A stretch of DNA of 64,000 bases from Thermoactinomyces daqus (GCF_000763315.1 NZ_JPST01000006.1:1-64000); one strand, 5' to 3'. Positions 46,531 through 57,074 are shown, numbered from the stretch's first letter. The notes: generated from the letters alone by a model not told the origin. Program-made: numbers and translations.

Positions 46531-48001
46531 GGAGCCGGCCGGCAGACAGGATGGCGGTGAACATCAGGAACTGATTGCCGCCCTGCAGCGCTGTGTCGGA
46601 AAGGATGCCGTCCTTTTCCGTCAGGAAGATTTACTCGCCTATGAGTGTGATGCCTACACCCTGAAAAAGGCGTTGCCCAGAGCCGTTGTCTTTCCCGGGA
46701 GCACGGAAGAGACAGCAGAGGTCGTCCGCTTTCTGGCTCAGAGGGGAATTCCCTTTATTCCGCGCGGAGCGGGAACCGGTTTGAGCGGAGGGGCCACTCC
46801 GACGGGTGGCGAGGTCATCATCAGTCTGGCCAGAATGAACCGCCTGTTGCAAATCGATCTCCCGAACCGGCGGGCAGTGGTGCAACCAGGGTATATCAAT
46901 CTGCACCTGACAGAGTCCGTTGCCGGTCACGGCTACTATTACGCCCCGGACCCCTCGAGTCAGCAGGTTTGTACCATCGGGGGAAATGTGGGTGAAAATG
47001 CCGGAGGGGCCCACTGTCTCAAATACGGCGTCACCACCAACCACGTTCTCGGTTTGACCATGGTGTTGCCCGACGGTCAAGTGGTTCAACTCGGCGGTCT
47101 TCCCGACGAACCCGGGTATGATTTAACCGGATTGGTTGTCGGATCGGAAGGGACGATGGGCATTGTGACGGAGATCACGGTACGGCTTGAAAAAAAGCCG
47201 GAAGGGGTGCGAACCGTGCTCGCCATGTTCGATGAGGTGAAACAGGCGAGCGAAGCGGTTACCGGCATCATCGCTGCGGGGATTTACCCGGCGGCTTTGG
47301 AGATGATGGACAACCTGGCGATAGAAGCCGTGGAAAAAGGGACGTTTCCGATAGGGTATCCACGCGATCTCGGGGCTGTTTTATTGGTCGAGGTGGACGG
47401 AATTGCCGAGGGTTTGGACGAACAGATTGAGCGCATTGTGGACGTGTGCCGGAAACACGGGGTGCGGGAAGTGCGCCCGGCTTCTTCCGAGGAAGAAAGA
47501 AAGAGCTGGTGGAATAACCGCAAGACTGCTTTTGGCGCCGTCGGAACCATTTCCCCGAATAATCTGGTCCAGGACGGAGTCATCCCCCGCAGCCGGCTTC
47601 CGGAAGTGCTGTCCCGGATTGAAGAGATCAGCCGCGAACATGGAGTGCGCATTGCCAATGTTTTTCACGCCGGAGACGGTAACTTGCATCCGCTCATCAT
47701 GTTTGACGCGCGAATCCCCGGTGAAGAAGAGAGAGCCGTCCGGGCGGGATCGGCGATTTTGAAGGTTTGCACCGAGGTGGGTGGCAGCATCACCGGGGAG
47801 CACGGTGTCGGTCTGGAAAAGCGGGAAGAGATGCGCTATCTCTTCTCCGAGAAGGAGCTGGCTGTGCAATTGGCAATTCGCGAGGTATTTAATCCTGAAA
47901 ATTTATGCAATCCCGGCAAAATATTTCCGACGCCGGCCCGCTGTGCCGAGATGAAAAGGCGGCCGGCAGGAACGGATGACAGAAGTGGAGGCCGCTCTTG
48001 A
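45962..48001 (+). CDS. glcD: GlcF C-terminal part fused in frame to GlcD (FAD-linked oxidase)
   Basis: An uninterrupted 679-codon frame. About the first 190 residues are the displaced GlcF end. From about residue 200 (ELIAALQRCVGKDAVLFRQE) it is a complete GlcD-type FAD oxidase: PRGAGTGLSGGATPTGG, GGNVGENAGGAHCLKYG, GLVVGSEGTMGIVTE, FHAGDGNLHPL, GSITGEHGVG, and end EVFNPENLCNPGKIFP. No ATG/GTG/TTG in the GlcD frame lies near the expected start. Known fusions have the order GlcD-GlcF; here it is the reverse. Further single-base errors near 46515-46570 could equally create the join. Confidence 0.8.
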   Translation: MAKQNIDSFLRADVDTIIVNAAGCGAAMKEYDQLLRNDPDYHEKAQEFVKKVRDISAFLCEIGLRPPSGRVEGVVTYHDACHLAHAQKVRNEPRQLLKQIPGLTLIEMPQADRCCGSAGIYNLVYPDMAGRLLERKMDDVPPDVDWIAMGNPGCMLQISMGVHQRRGRERVVHTVELLDEAYRCGEGDEQEPAGRQDGGEHQELIAALQRCVGKDAVLFRQEDLLAYECDAYTLKKALPRAVVFPGSTEETAEVVRFLAQRGIPFIPRGAGTGLSGGATPTGGEVIISLARMNRLLQIDLPNRRAVVQPGYINLHLTESVAGHGYYYAPDPSSQQVCTIGGNVGENAGGAHCLKYGVTTNHVLGLTMVLPDGQVVQLGGLPDEPGYDLTGLVVGSEGTMGIVTEITVRLEKKPEGVRTVLAMFDEVKQASEAVTGIIAAGIYPAALEMMDNLAIEAVEKGTFPIGYPRDLGAVLLVEVDGIAEGLDEQIERIVDVCRKHGVREVRPASSEEERKSWWNNRKTAFGAVGTISPNNLVQDGVIPRSRLPEVLSRIEEISREHGVRIANVFHAGDGNLHPLIMFDARIPGEEERAVRAGSAILKVCTEVGGSITGEHGVGLEKREEMRYLFSEKELAVQLAIREVFNPENLCNPGKIFPTPARCAEMKRRPAGTDDRSGGRS

Positions 48002-48487
48002 TTGAAGTTCACGAAGTGTTAAAAAAAGAGAAAAGGAGTTCCGGTGGGGATGGATAAGAAATGAAAATAAAGGGAGTCGAAATAACCACAACGAATGAAG
48101 CCCTTGCATTCCCTTTCGGGATTGGCACGCGAATTTTTTGTCCCGGGATGCCATGGAATAAAAGCGGATTGAACGGCAGCAAGCGATTGATGCCGGAACA
48201 TTTCCGGATTTCTGATGAAACCGCTTCCGTCGAGGCGGGGCTGGAAAATCGTTCCCGTCCCTGAAGGTGTACAGAACCGGGTCCGGCAACCGCAAAATGG
48301 TGAAACATGCCCTGAACGCGGGGCATCGGTTTTTAGGCTGTTTTGAAGCTGCCGATTCATCCGCATGGGAGAATGCGGTCAGAGGACAGGAGCGATCCGG
48401 CGGGCAAACCAATCAGGGGCTTATACCGGAGGTTAATTGGGCTATTTCCTTTCCGGACTATATATCATCAGAAAAGAGGCGATCTGA
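48002..48487. other. Intergenic, 486 bases, no gene recognised
   Basis: The longest frame (48061-48264, 67 codons, MKIKGVEITTTNEALAFPFG) has no ribosome site of note and no recognisable relative. GC-rich inverted segments around 48110-48170 suggest some RNA structure, but I could not assign it to a known class. The promoter of the malic enzyme is probably in the right part. Confidence 0.4.
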
Positions 48488-49963
48488 ATGAGCATTTCAA
48501 TGGGGGCAAAGACAAGTATCATCTTGCGGTTAAAACTGGAAAAAGAATTGGTTTCGTTCGGGAAAATCGCCTCAATCATCAGTGAAGTAGGCGGGGATAT
48601 CATTGCCATCGACGTGATTCAGGAAGGAAAAACATTCACCATTCGCGATATTACCGTCAATATTACCGACTACGGATTGGGCGACCGGCTGGTGTCGATC
48701 GTGAAAGAAATTTCCGGTGTTCACGTCATCAACGTTTCGGACCGCACCTTTTTAATGCACTTGGGAGGAAAAATCGAAACGGTGCCCAAAATGCCGATCA
48801 AAAACCGCGATGATCTGTCCCGCGTCTATACTCCGGAAGTGGCGAGGGTCTGCAAGGCGATTCAGGAAAAATCCTCGCGGGCCCATTCACTCACGATCAA
48901 ACGAAATACAGTGGCGGTTGTCTCAGACGGTTCAGCAGTGCTCGGGTTGGGAAACATCGGACCGGAAGCGGCCATGCCGGTGATGGAAGGGAAGGCGATG
49001 CTGTTTAAACAGCTGGCCGGAGTGGACGCTTTTCCAATTTGCCTGGCGACGCAGGATACGGAGGAGATCATCCGAATTGTCAAGGCGCTGGCCCCGACGT
49101 TCGGCGGGATTAATCTGGAGGACATCGCCTCTCCGAAATGCTTTGAGATTGAACAACGGCTTTCGCAGGAACTGGATATTCCCGTGTTTCATGATGATCA
49201 GCACGGAACGGCGGTCGTGGCCCTGGCCGGGCTGATTAACGCGGTCAAATTGGTCGGCAAAGATCTGGCCGATTGCAAGGTGGTCGTTTGCGGCATCGGT
49301 GCAGCCGGAATTGCCTGCACCAAGATGCTGTTGGCCGCCGGTGTGCGGGATGTGATCGGTGTCGATCGGGAAGGGGCGATTGTCGCAACCCGCAGGTATG
49401 AGAATTCTTTCTGGAATTGGTATGCAGCCCATACCAATCCCCGCAGGCTTGAAGGCTCTCTGTCCGAAGTGATAAAAGGAGCGGATATTTTTATCGGGGT
49501 TTCGGGTCCCGGTGTCTTGAAAGTGGAAGATATTCAAAGCATGGCTCCCGATCCGATTGTATTTGCCATGGCCAATCCGGTTCCGGAAATTGCGCCGGAT
49601 CAAGCGGAACCTTATGTTCGGGTGATGGCGACAGGCCGGTCCGATTATCCGAACCAAATTAATAATGTGCTGTGTTTTCCCGGGATTTTTCGAGGCGCCC
49701 TCGATTGCCGCGCGTCCAAAATCACCGAAGAGATGAAATTGGCTGCCGCTCAGGCCATCGCTTCCGTCGTTTCCGATGAGGAGCTGAGTGAGCAGTATAT
49801 CATTCCCAGTGTATTTAACAGCCGTGTAGTGGAAAAGGTGAGAGAAGCGGTGATCGAAGCCGCCTATCAGTCGGGAGTGGCCAGGCGCGACCGGCGCAGC
49901 ACGCAAAAAGAAATGGCCAAAGGGATTGCTGCCAAGGAAAATGCCTTCAGTTTTTCGATGTGA
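48488..49963 (+). CDS. NAD(P)-dependent malic enzyme with N-terminal ACT domain
   Basis: Oxidative decarboxylation of malate to pyruvate. 491 residues: ACT domain (about 10-85), malic N-domain (YTPEVARVCKAIQ, VAVVSDGSAVLGLGNIGP, PVFHDDQHGTAVVALAGL) and NAD-binding domain (VVCGIGAAGIACTKMLLAAG). Similar ACT-containing enzymes occur in Bacillus (YtsJ type). The C-terminal 30 residues are Lys/Arg rich. ATG follows AGAGG at eight bases. Its place beside glc and lut genes fits three-/four-carbon acid use. Confidence 0.92.
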   Translation: MSISMGAKTSIILRLKLEKELVSFGKIASIISEVGGDIIAIDVIQEGKTFTIRDITVNITDYGLGDRLVSIVKEISGVHVINVSDRTFLMHLGGKIETVPKMPIKNRDDLSRVYTPEVARVCKAIQEKSSRAHSLTIKRNTVAVVSDGSAVLGLGNIGPEAAMPVMEGKAMLFKQLAGVDAFPICLATQDTEEIIRIVKALAPTFGGINLEDIASPKCFEIEQRLSQELDIPVFHDDQHGTAVVALAGLINAVKLVGKDLADCKVVVCGIGAAGIACTKMLLAAGVRDVIGVDREGAIVATRRYENSFWNWYAAHTNPRRLEGSLSEVIKGADIFIGVSGPGVLKVEDIQSMAPDPIVFAMANPVPEIAPDQAEPYVRVMATGRSDYPNQINNVLCFPGIFRGALDCRASKITEEMKLAAAQAIASVVSDEELSEQYIIPSVFNSRVVEKVREAVIEAAYQSGVARRDRRSTQKEMAKGIAAKENAFSFSM

Positions 49964-50041
49964 CAGAATGACAAAGCCTGAGTGGAAGAGGTTCCTTTCC
50001 CCACTGGCGATCACTCCTGCCATGTGATTGGATTTGCCGGA

Positions 50042-50074
50042 AAGCCCGCTCGATCAAAAGAGTGGGCTTTTTTT
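50042..50074 (+). terminator. Intrinsic terminator after the malic enzyme
   Basis: AAGCCCGCTC, loop, GAGTGGGCTT, then TTTTTT, between convergent genes. Confidence 0.88.
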
Positions 50075-50118
50075 GCGCTCAGATAAGCACTCGTCCCTTC
50101 TCACCGCAGGGATAACGC

Positions 50119-50832
50119 TTAGCGGTCATCCACGACGATATAAGTGACCTCCACCGGTCCGTGAACGCCCACCACCAGATTCATTTCAATATCTGCGCTG
50201 TTGCTCGGTCCGGAAATAAAGTTAATGCAGGAAGGAAGCAATTCCCCTTTCTCTATGCGGCGACGGATTTCACGGGTTGCATGGGTGAGCCGTGGCACGA
50301 TGGTGCTTCTCGGAATGATGGCGATGTACTTGTGCGGCAACAGGCTGACGGATCTTCCTTTTCCCCGTCCGTTGAGTAACATCACGGTTGCAGATTCGGC
50401 CAGAGCCAAGTCACTGAAGGTGATGCCGATCATCGCCTGTTCAGCCAGCGAAATGCTTTCCGCTGCTTGTTCGTCACACCATTGCTGAAGCCTGATCCTA
50501 TGCTCCTCCAACTTGGCATTCAATGCCGGATCGAGTCCGTACTCGTTCCAACGCACATCATCCCAGGTAATAACCGTTTTCGCCCCGGCCTTTTTGATCA
50601 TCTTCCAAACTGCTTCGGGCAGGAAGTCAGCCGGTATGCGGAAAAAGGTGGTGCGATTGAGTTGTGCTTGTTTTTCCAGGCGCTCAACCCACTCTTCACA
50701 CCCCTTTCTATCTTCCGGCGGAACGAGTCTGGCCTGATCCCACTCCGGTTTTTGTATCTCCTCCCGCATGCGCGGGCGCCCCAGCCTTTCGGCCAACTTA
50801 TTTAAAAAAGCGTCCCGGTTTAAAATGGTCAT
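50119..50832 (-). CDS. lutC: Lactate utilisation protein LutC (LUD domain)
   Basis: Third subunit of the LutABC L-lactate oxidising complex. 237 residues with an LUD fold: [35 protein letters not shown] and [25 protein letters not shown] 50832 follows AAAGGGGG and overlaps the end of lutB by four bases; the longer frame from 50868 is inside lutB. Confidence 0.93.
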   Translation of the reverse strand: MTILNRDAFLNKLAERLGRPRMREEIQKPEWDQARLVPPEDRKGCEEWVERLEKQAQLNRTTFFRIPADFLPEAVWKMIKKAGAKTVITWDDVRWNEYGLDPALNAKLEEHRIRLQQWCDEQAAESISLAEQAMIGITFSDLALAESATVMLLNGRGKGRSVSLLPHKYIAIIPRSTIVPRLTHATREIRRRIEKGELLPSCINFISGPSNSADIEMNLVVGVHGPVEVTYIVVDDR

Positions 50833-52256
50833 GAATTTTCCCCCTTTTTCCGCCGTTTTTGGAACCACTCCCGAAAAGTTTCCTGTTCCGGTGCCGGGAA
50901 GTCACGTGTTTCCAGCCAGGGTTTAAGCGGACCGAAGCCCGTTTTCAGCTTTGCTTCTTCCGTTAACGGTTTTGCCATTATGGACGCGGCTTTGGACGCA
51001 AGCCGATAAAGTTTTGGCGAAGTGGCGGCCAGGCGAAATCCTTTCATGGCCAGCCGTTCACCCGGCGGAGCTTTTTTCTCGTCCTCCGCGATTTTCCGGC
51101 GGTGCTCGATCAATAATTCATGGAGGGGAATCCGGACAGGGCAAACTTCGGTGCATGCCGCGCACAAACTGGAAGCGTAAGGAAGCTCCTTATACTCGTC
51201 ATAACCAGCCAGCAGCGGAGTCAAGACTGCCCCGACCGGCCCGGGGTAAATCGATCCGTATGCGTGCCCGCCGATATGGCGGTAGACGGGGCAGACATTG
51301 ATGCAGGCAGCACAGCGGATACAGTGAAGGATGCTTTGAAATTCCGTGCCCAATATATTTGAACGGCCATTATCGAGAATGACCAAATGGAATTCTTCCG
51401 GCCCGTCTCCCTCGCCTTCCCGCCGGGGACCGGTCAGCCCGGTTACGTAAGTGGTCAATTTTTGGCCGACAGCGCTACGGCACAATAATGTGACCAATAC
51501 ATCCAGTTCTTCCCAAGTGGGAACCAGCCGCTCCATCCCCATTACGGTGATTTGCGTCTTGGGAAGGGTTGTGCAGAGGCGGGCATTTCCTTCATTTGTC
51601 ACCAAAACGACCGAACCGGATTCGGCTACGGCAAAATTGCAACCGGTAATGCCGATTTCGGCGGACAGGAACTTCTTGCGCAGATAGTTGCGGGCAAAAC
51701 GCGTCATTTCTTCGGGGACGGCAGAACCCTGATACCCCAGGCGCGCAAATATTTCACGAATTTTTTCCCTGTCCTTGTGCAAAGAAGGGACGACAATATG
51801 GGAAGGAGGGTCATGATCATCGGCTTGCAAGATAAATTCGGCCAAATCCGTTTCCAATACCTCGCAGCCTGCTTCTTCCAAGGCTTTGTTTAAACTGATT
51901 TCCTCAGTCATCATCGACTTGGATTTCACAACACGGGTTGCTTGTTTGCTTTTAATGACCCGGATGATGTATTCATTCGCTTCCGCGGCAGTCCGGGCGA
52001 AAAAAACGTGCCCGCCGGCTTTGCTTACATTTTCGGAGAGTTGCTCCAAATAGTAGTCCAGATAGCGCATGGTATGAGCGCGTATCGCTTCACCCCATTT
52101 TCTCCACTCTTCCCAGTTTCCAAGCTCTTCTGTTGCCTCCCGCCGGCGTTTCTGAAATCGTTCCTGTGCGGAACTGACGGCTTTCTGCATCTGCCGGTCG
52201 TTGATTCCGCTTTCGACGCGTTTAAAAAAGGGATCTTGTCCGATTTTAATCGGCAT
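50829..52256 (-). CDS. lutB: Lactate utilisation iron-sulfur protein LutB
   Basis: 475 residues: LUD-like N-terminal two thirds ([20 protein letters not shown]), then two 4Fe-4S motifs [12 protein letters not shown] (about 315) and CAACTEVCP (about 362), and a C-terminal DUF3390-like tail. ATG 52256 is nine bases from GAGAGGGG; the ATG at 52265 touches it. It overlaps the lutA end by 11 bases. Confidence 0.94.
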   Translation of the reverse strand: MPIKIGQDPFFKRVESGINDRQMQKAVSSAQERFQKRRREATEELGNWEEWRKWGEAIRAHTMRYLDYYLEQLSENVSKAGGHVFFARTAAEANEYIIRVIKSKQATRVVKSKSMMTEEISLNKALEEAGCEVLETDLAEFILQADDHDPPSHIVVPSLHKDREKIREIFARLGYQGSAVPEEMTRFARNYLRKKFLSAEIGITGCNFAVAESGSVVLVTNEGNARLCTTLPKTQITVMGMERLVPTWEELDVLVTLLCRSAVGQKLTTYVTGLTGPRREGEGDGPEEFHLVILDNGRSNILGTEFQSILHCIRCAACINVCPVYRHIGGHAYGSIYPGPVGAVLTPLLAGYDEYKELPYASSLCAACTEVCPVRIPLHELLIEHRRKIAEDEKKAPPGERLAMKGFRLAATSPKLYRLASKAASIMAKPLTEEAKLKTGFGPLKPWLETRDFPAPEQETFREWFQKRRKKGENS

Positions 52257-52992
52257 CTTTTTCATCCCCTCTCTGCCGGAGATGGTTTAACACTTGGGCG
52301 ATATGCATCACTTTGACCGGTTTTCCCAAGCGGCTCAAACGGCCGCCGATATTCATCAGGCAGCTGCAATCGGCTCCGATCAGGAGCCCGGCTCTTGTTT
52401 CCTCGATATGCTGTGCTTTTTCATCGACCATCCGGGATGAAATCGCATTCATTTTGACAGAGAAGGTGCCGCCGAACCCGCAGCAATCATGCGCATGAGG
52501 AAGTGGAATCAACTTCAGCCCTTTGACATTTTCCAGCAGGCGGTACGGAGCTTCCGTTACCCCCAAAAGACGGTTCATGTGGCAGGAAGGGTGATAAGTG
52601 GCTGTTGCGTGGAGTTCCGCCCCGAGGTCGTCAACCTGCAAGATCTCAGTCAAAAATTGGGTGAATTCATAGGTTCTGTTCGCCAGGGCCCGGGCACGTG
52701 CTTGTAAATCCGGCTGACCGCTGAATAACTGTTCATATTCATGGAACATCGCTGCGCATGAACCGGATGGTGTTACGATATATTCAGCCGGTTCGAACGT
52801 TTCGATCATATGCTCGGCCACCTCTTTGGTTTCCAGGTGGTACCCGCTGTTATAGGCAGGCTGGCCGCAGCATGTCTGCGTTTCGGGAAAATCCACCTCG
52901 CATCCAAGCCTTTCCAGTATCTCGACAACGGCTTTACCCACTTCCGGGAAAAATACATCAGTCAAACAGGTTACGAATAAGGAAACCCTCAT
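52246..52992 (-). CDS. lutA: Lactate utilisation protein LutA (CCG domains)
   Basis: First gene of lutABC, 248 residues with two cysteine-rich CCG domains: [14 protein letters not shown] and [13 protein letters not shown], plus [13 protein letters not shown]. The protein joins LutB and LutC to oxidise L-lactate to pyruvate. It reads outward from the promoter region at 53.0 kb, opposite in direction to the malic enzyme and spoIIIE. Confidence 0.95.
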   Translation of the reverse strand: MRVSLFVTCLTDVFFPEVGKAVVEILERLGCEVDFPETQTCCGQPAYNSGYHLETKEVAEHMIETFEPAEYIVTPSGSCAAMFHEYEQLFSGQPDLQARARALANRTYEFTQFLTEILQVDDLGAELHATATYHPSCHMNRLLGVTEAPYRLLENVKGLKLIPLPHAHDCCGFGGTFSVKMNAISSRMVDEKAQHIEETRAGLLIGADCSCLMNIGGRLSRLGKPVKVMHIAQVLNHLRQRGDEKDAD

Positions 52993-53375
52993 TTTTTACG
53001 CCTTGGACCACTTGCGAAAGGCCAGTGACGGCGCCTGCCTCCTCTCTGTAACAATTAATTTTTTTTAGATTATTATATCATATCTAATTATTTCCGTATA
53101 AAAGACCCGGCCGCCTCAACTACGCTTGGAGGGGAATGATCCTTTTTGAAAGCTTGTTGCAAATCGGCTCGTGAATATGCTATCCAACCTGCCTGTGTTC
53201 CGAAGGGTCTCAACAGGCCCGATCCCCTGCTGAGATTGGCAAAACGTACCTCTTCGGTCAGGCAATAAAAATATCTCTTCTTTCACTCTATTCCCAAAAT
53301 TTAGGACGGACCATTCTGCAGGCAAGCTTTTCCATGTTATAATGAAGAGTGACGGTTTTGTGAAAGGTGATACAT
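52993..53375. promoter_or_regulatory. Divergent promoter region of lutABC and spoIIIE
   Basis: For lutA, a minus-strand TATAAT (complement of 53072-53077) is covered by TAGAT...ATCTA (53066-53070, 53082-53086), an operator-like inverted repeat. For spoIIIE, TATAAT (53338-53343) lies 33 bases before the start with a weak -35 (TTCTGC, 18-base spacing). No gene is supported in between; a 94-codon minus frame (53116-53400) lacks a ribosome site. Confidence 0.5.
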
Positions 53376-55712
53376 ATGGCACGAAAAAAGAAAAAAGCAA
53401 ATGCGGAGAAATCGCTCAAAAATGAGATTTTGTTTGAGATTTACGGGATTGTGATTCTCGCTGCCTCTTTTATTACCATGGCCAGCTACGGGGCAATCGG
53501 GCGGAACTTGACTTACTTGGCCCGGTTTGTCTTCGGTACATGGAATTTTGTGATTCCGCTTCTGGGAGTCTGGCTGGCCGTTTATGTCATGGCCAACCGC
53601 AAATGGCCACGGAAATGGACTCCGCGCATGAGCGGGTTGACGATGATTCTCGTTTCATTTCTGACGTTAAATCACTATTGGACTTTTCAAACGATCCATA
53701 CGAACAGCGGAATTGTGGACACGACATGGAATTTGCTTTTGGAGGAACGGACTTCCCGCCTTCCTCTTGATGTCGGGGGCGGAATGACCGGTGCTTTCGC
53801 TTATGCCTTATTGCACTTTTTATTTGATGATATGGGGACATTGATTGTACTGGGCGCATTGGTGCTGTGCGGAATTTTGCTCGTGGCCGATTTTTCTTAT
53901 GTGAAATTCTTCGGGATCGTGAAACAATTATTCCGTGCCTGGAAAAAACGGGGCAGACAGCTGATCATCGATTGGTTGCGCCAATACTACAAACAGAAGC
54001 AACCACCGAAGCGGATCAGGAGAAAAAGATCCGGGGAAACGAAGGCGGCAGCCTCTGTCAGCCGCGATCCGATCGAACCGGTGATTTATGACTTTGAAGA
54101 CGCCATCTACGGGGGAAATGAAAAAGAAAAGGCGCAGCAAGCAACGCAAATGGAGCTGGAACTGGAAAAAATGATTCCGGAAGCGCTAAAGTTGAAAACG
54201 AAACCGAAGACTGAGCAGGTGGAGAAGCAGGATGCCGAGGAAGAAGAAACGATGGAAGTGCGCTTTCATTCGAAAGATGAAATGGCGCATTATCTTATGC
54301 CGCCGACGACCTTGCTCCGGGAAACGAAAAAGCGCAGTCTGGTGGACCAAGACGACCATAGGGAGAATGCGCGCACACTGAAGGAGACGCTGGAAAGCTT
54401 CGGAGTCAAGGCCAAGGTGACCGGGATTCATCGGGGCCCGACTGTGACGCGGTATGAAATTCAGCCGGAGATCGGGGTGAAAGTGAGCAGGATTGTCAAT
54501 CTCGCAGATGATATCGCTTTGGCCCTGGCCGCGAAAGATATCCGCATTGAGGCGCCCATACCGGGAAAACCGGCTGTTGGCATCGAGGTGCCGAACCAGG
54601 AGGTTTCTCTGGTCGGACTGAGGGATATTTTGGAAAGCCCTGAATATCGCGATCATCCCTCCAAATTGAGCATTGCGCTGGGGCGGGATATTTACGGCAA
54701 ACCAATTGTTGACAACCTCGCGCGCATGCCGCATTTGCTGGTAGCGGGAGCGACCGGCTCGGGAAAAAGCGTCTGCATCAACGGAATCATCACCAGTTTG
54801 CTGTACAAAGCCCGGCCGGACGAAGTGAAATTGATGATGATCGATCCCAAGATGGTGGAATTGAATGTATATAACGGAATTCCCCATCTGCTGGTCCCTG
54901 TTGTCACGGATCCGCGCAAGGCGGCGATCGCCCTGAAAAAAGTGGTGACCGAGATGGAAAAACGGTATGAAATGTTTGCCAAGCACGGGGCGAGAGATAT
55001 TGAGCGCTATAACCAGATGGCGGCCGAAAACAAAGAGAAGAACCTGGAGCCTCTTCCCTTCATCGTCGTCATTGTGGACGAGCTGGCCGATTTGATGATG
55101 GTGGCTCCTTCCGACGTGGAAGACGCGATTTGCCGGCTTGCCCAAATGGCCAGGGCGGCAGGGATTCATTTAATCATCGCCACGCAGCGGCCCTCTGTCG
55201 ATGTAATCACAGGGGTGATCAAGGCGAATATTCCTTCGCGAATTGCCTTTGCCGTTTCTTCACAGGCCGACTCCCGCACCATCTTGGACATGGGGGGAGC
55301 GGAAAAATTGCTGGGACGGGGTGATATGCTTTATTTGCCGATCGGTGCTTCCAAACCGATCCGCGTACAAGGGGCATTTCTCTCCGATGATGAAGTGGAA
55401 GCGGTTGTCCGCTTTGTGAGCAAACAGCAGGAACCGCGTTATCAGGAAGAGTTGATTCCCACGGCCCCGGATCAGGGGATGGACGGGGTGGATGATGAAC
55501 TGTTTCCGCAGGCGGTTCAGCTCGTTTTGGAAGCGAAGACGGCGTCCGTTTCGCTTTTGCAACGGAGATTGCGGGTTGGTTATACAAGGGCGGCGCGCTT
55601 GATCGACATGATGGAAAGCAATGGAATCGTCGGGCCGTATGAAGGCAGCAAGCCCAGGGAAGTATTAATAACACTGGAGCAATATCAAGAAAAGAAAAAT
55701 GTAGCCAAATAG
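53376..55712 (+). CDS. spoIIIE: DNA translocase SpoIIIE/FtsK
   Basis: Septal DNA pump that moves the chromosome into the forespore and clears DNA at division. 778 residues: four N-terminal membrane helices (about 20-185), a charged linker, and the RecA-like motor with Walker [14 protein letters not shown] near 460 and Walker [15 protein letters not shown] near 563. It ends with a gamma winged-helix domain (last 65 residues, [18 protein letters not shown]). ATG 53376 follows GAAAGGTG. Gene order after tepA-ylzJ supports spoIIIE. Confidence 0.96.
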   Translation: MARKKKKANAEKSLKNEILFEIYGIVILAASFITMASYGAIGRNLTYLARFVFGTWNFVIPLLGVWLAVYVMANRKWPRKWTPRMSGLTMILVSFLTLNHYWTFQTIHTNSGIVDTTWNLLLEERTSRLPLDVGGGMTGAFAYALLHFLFDDMGTLIVLGALVLCGILLVADFSYVKFFGIVKQLFRAWKKRGRQLIIDWLRQYYKQKQPPKRIRRKRSGETKAAASVSRDPIEPVIYDFEDAIYGGNEKEKAQQATQMELELEKMIPEALKLKTKPKTEQVEKQDAEEEETMEVRFHSKDEMAHYLMPPTTLLRETKKRSLVDQDDHRENARTLKETLESFGVKAKVTGIHRGPTVTRYEIQPEIGVKVSRIVNLADDIALALAAKDIRIEAPIPGKPAVGIEVPNQEVSLVGLRDILESPEYRDHPSKLSIALGRDIYGKPIVDNLARMPHLLVAGATGSGKSVCINGIITSLLYKARPDEVKLMMIDPKMVELNVYNGIPHLLVPVVTDPRKAAIALKKVVTEMEKRYEMFAKHGARDIERYNQMAAENKEKNLEPLPFIVVIVDELADLMMVAPSDVEDAICRLAQMARAAGIHLIIATQRPSVDVITGVIKANIPSRIAFAVSSQADSRTILDMGGAEKLLGRGDMLYLPIGASKPIRVQGAFLSDDEVEAVVRFVSKQQEPRYQEELIPTAPDQGMDGVDDELFPQAVQLVLEAKTASVSLLQRRLRVGYTRAARLIDMMESNGIVGPYEGSKPREVLITLEQYQEKKNVAK

Positions 55713-55751
55713 TGAACAAGCATGATATAAATTACTATGAGCAATAAAAAA

Positions 55752-55864
55752 CAGCCGGAAAAAATGGATTCAATTTATATAAACATAGTTCTCCGAAATA
55801 CATAAAATTCGGTTTCGGAATATGTTTATTTCCGGCTGCCTTCCGATTATTCTGCAATCGGAAA
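55752..55864 (+). ncRNA. Nested stem structure in the leader of the BMP gene
   Basis: Three stacked stems: CAGCCGGAA/TTCCGGCTG (55752-55760, 55830-55838), ATAAACATA/TATGTTTAT (55779-55787, 55821-55829) and CCGAAA/TTTCGG (55793-55798, 55813-55818). The first two are contiguous on the 3' side, with an 18-base bulge on the 5' side. A fourth stem TTCCGATT/AATCGGAA (about 55842-55863) follows, then the ribosome site. No known riboswitch core is seen. Candidate cis-regulatory RNA for nucleoside uptake, or the spoIIIE mRNA end. Confidence 0.5.
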
Positions 55865-55902
55865 GAACTCATATTCTAATTTTTTTGGAGGAGGGCCACT
55901 GC

Positions 55903-56919
55903 ATGGCAAAAAGATCCTGGCTTGCACTTTTCCTTTGTGCGGCATTGGTGTTCACAGTAGTCGGATGTTCGTCGGCGACTACCAAAAAAGGCGGTTTTGC
56001 AGCCGGGTTGGTGACGGATACCGGCGGGCTGAATGACGAGTCGTTCAACCAATCCGCCTGGGAAGGGCTGGAGAAAGCGAAAAAAGATTACGGTGTCGAC
56101 ATTAAAGCCCTTGAATCAAAAAGCGATGATGATTATATACCGAACTTGACGAAGTTTGCACGTGAGGGACGCAATATCACCTGGGCGATCGGTTACAAAT
56201 TCGACAAGGCGATTCCTGATATTGCCAATCAGTTCCCTGATGCGAAATTTGGCATTGTCGACAGTGATCTCGGAGGAAAAATCCCGAAAAATGTGACTGC
56301 CGTTACCTTTAAGGAAGAGGAAGGCTCATTCCTGGTCGGTGTGATTGCCGGTTTAACAACGAAAACAAACAAAGTTGGATTTATCGGCGGGGTGACATCT
56401 CCGCTTATCAAAAAATTTGAAGTGGGCTATATAGCCGGGGTAAAAGCAGTAAATCCGAAAGCTACCGTTTCGGTCGCTTATGCCGAGAGTTTTGCTGACG
56501 CGGTAAAAGGACGTTCCCTGGCCCAAAGCATGTATAACAACGGAGCAGATATTATTTTCCATGCTGCGGGCGGTACAGGCAAAGGCTTGTTTGATGAAGT
56601 GAAAACCCGCGAGAAAGGGAAGTACTGGGCGATCGGTGTAGACCGTGACCAATCCAACCTCGCTCCCGACCATACCCTGACTTCGATGGTCAAACGCGTC
56701 GATGTGGCTGTTTACAATGTGACCAAGGAATTGAAAGACGGAAAACTGAAACCGGGTCAACATGTGGTGATGGGTCTGAAAGAAAACGGAATCTCCATGG
56801 CTGATAAACATGTGAGTCCCGATGTTGAGAAGAAAGTGGAAGAGTACAAACAAAAAATTATTAGCGGTCAACTCAAAGTTCCGAGTACCGAAGCAGAACT
56901 TGCCAACTTTAAACCATAA
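55903..56919 (+). CDS. BMP family nucleoside-binding lipoprotein
   Basis: Substrate-binding lipoprotein of an ABC importer. 338 residues with signal peptide and lipobox VVGC (Cys22), then GLVTDTGGLNDESFNQSAWEG and YAESFADAVKGRSLAQSMY, typical for the BMP/PnrA/Med family. Relatives bind purine nucleosides. ATG 55903 follows GGAGGAGGG. A terminator separates it from the ATPase gene, which would give more binding protein than transporter. Confidence 0.93.
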   Translation: MAKRSWLALFLCAALVFTVVGCSSATTKKGGFAAGLVTDTGGLNDESFNQSAWEGLEKAKKDYGVDIKALESKSDDDYIPNLTKFAREGRNITWAIGYKFDKAIPDIANQFPDAKFGIVDSDLGGKIPKNVTAVTFKEEEGSFLVGVIAGLTTKTNKVGFIGGVTSPLIKKFEVGYIAGVKAVNPKATVSVAYAESFADAVKGRSLAQSMYNNGADIIFHAAGGTGKGLFDEVKTREKGKYWAIGVDRDQSNLAPDHTLTSMVKRVDVAVYNVTKELKDGKLKPGQHVVMGLKENGISMADKHVSPDVEKKVEEYKQKIISGQLKVPSTEAELANFKP

Positions 56920-56931
56920 TATTGGAAATCG

Positions 56932-56956
56932 GGTCAGCGTCCATGCTGGCCTTTTT
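56932..56956 (+). terminator. Terminator between binding protein and ATPase genes
   Basis: GGTCAGC, a six-base loop and GCTGGCC, then TTTTT, 13 bases after the BMP stop codon. Partial readthrough would set the ratio of binding protein to permease. Confidence 0.85.
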
Positions 56957-57074
56957 AAATAGAAATCCCTTTGAAATATGCCCTAATACCTTGTATACTT
57001 AAATCCTCAAGCTTTTTTCGCTTTTTAATTTAATGACAAATGGAAAAATATGCCGCCGAGAAGGGGGAATCAGG

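Noticed and set aside
55752-55838. Purine riboswitch before the nucleoside transporter
   Set aside because: The three-way junction core of purine riboswitches is not present; kept only as an unassigned structure.
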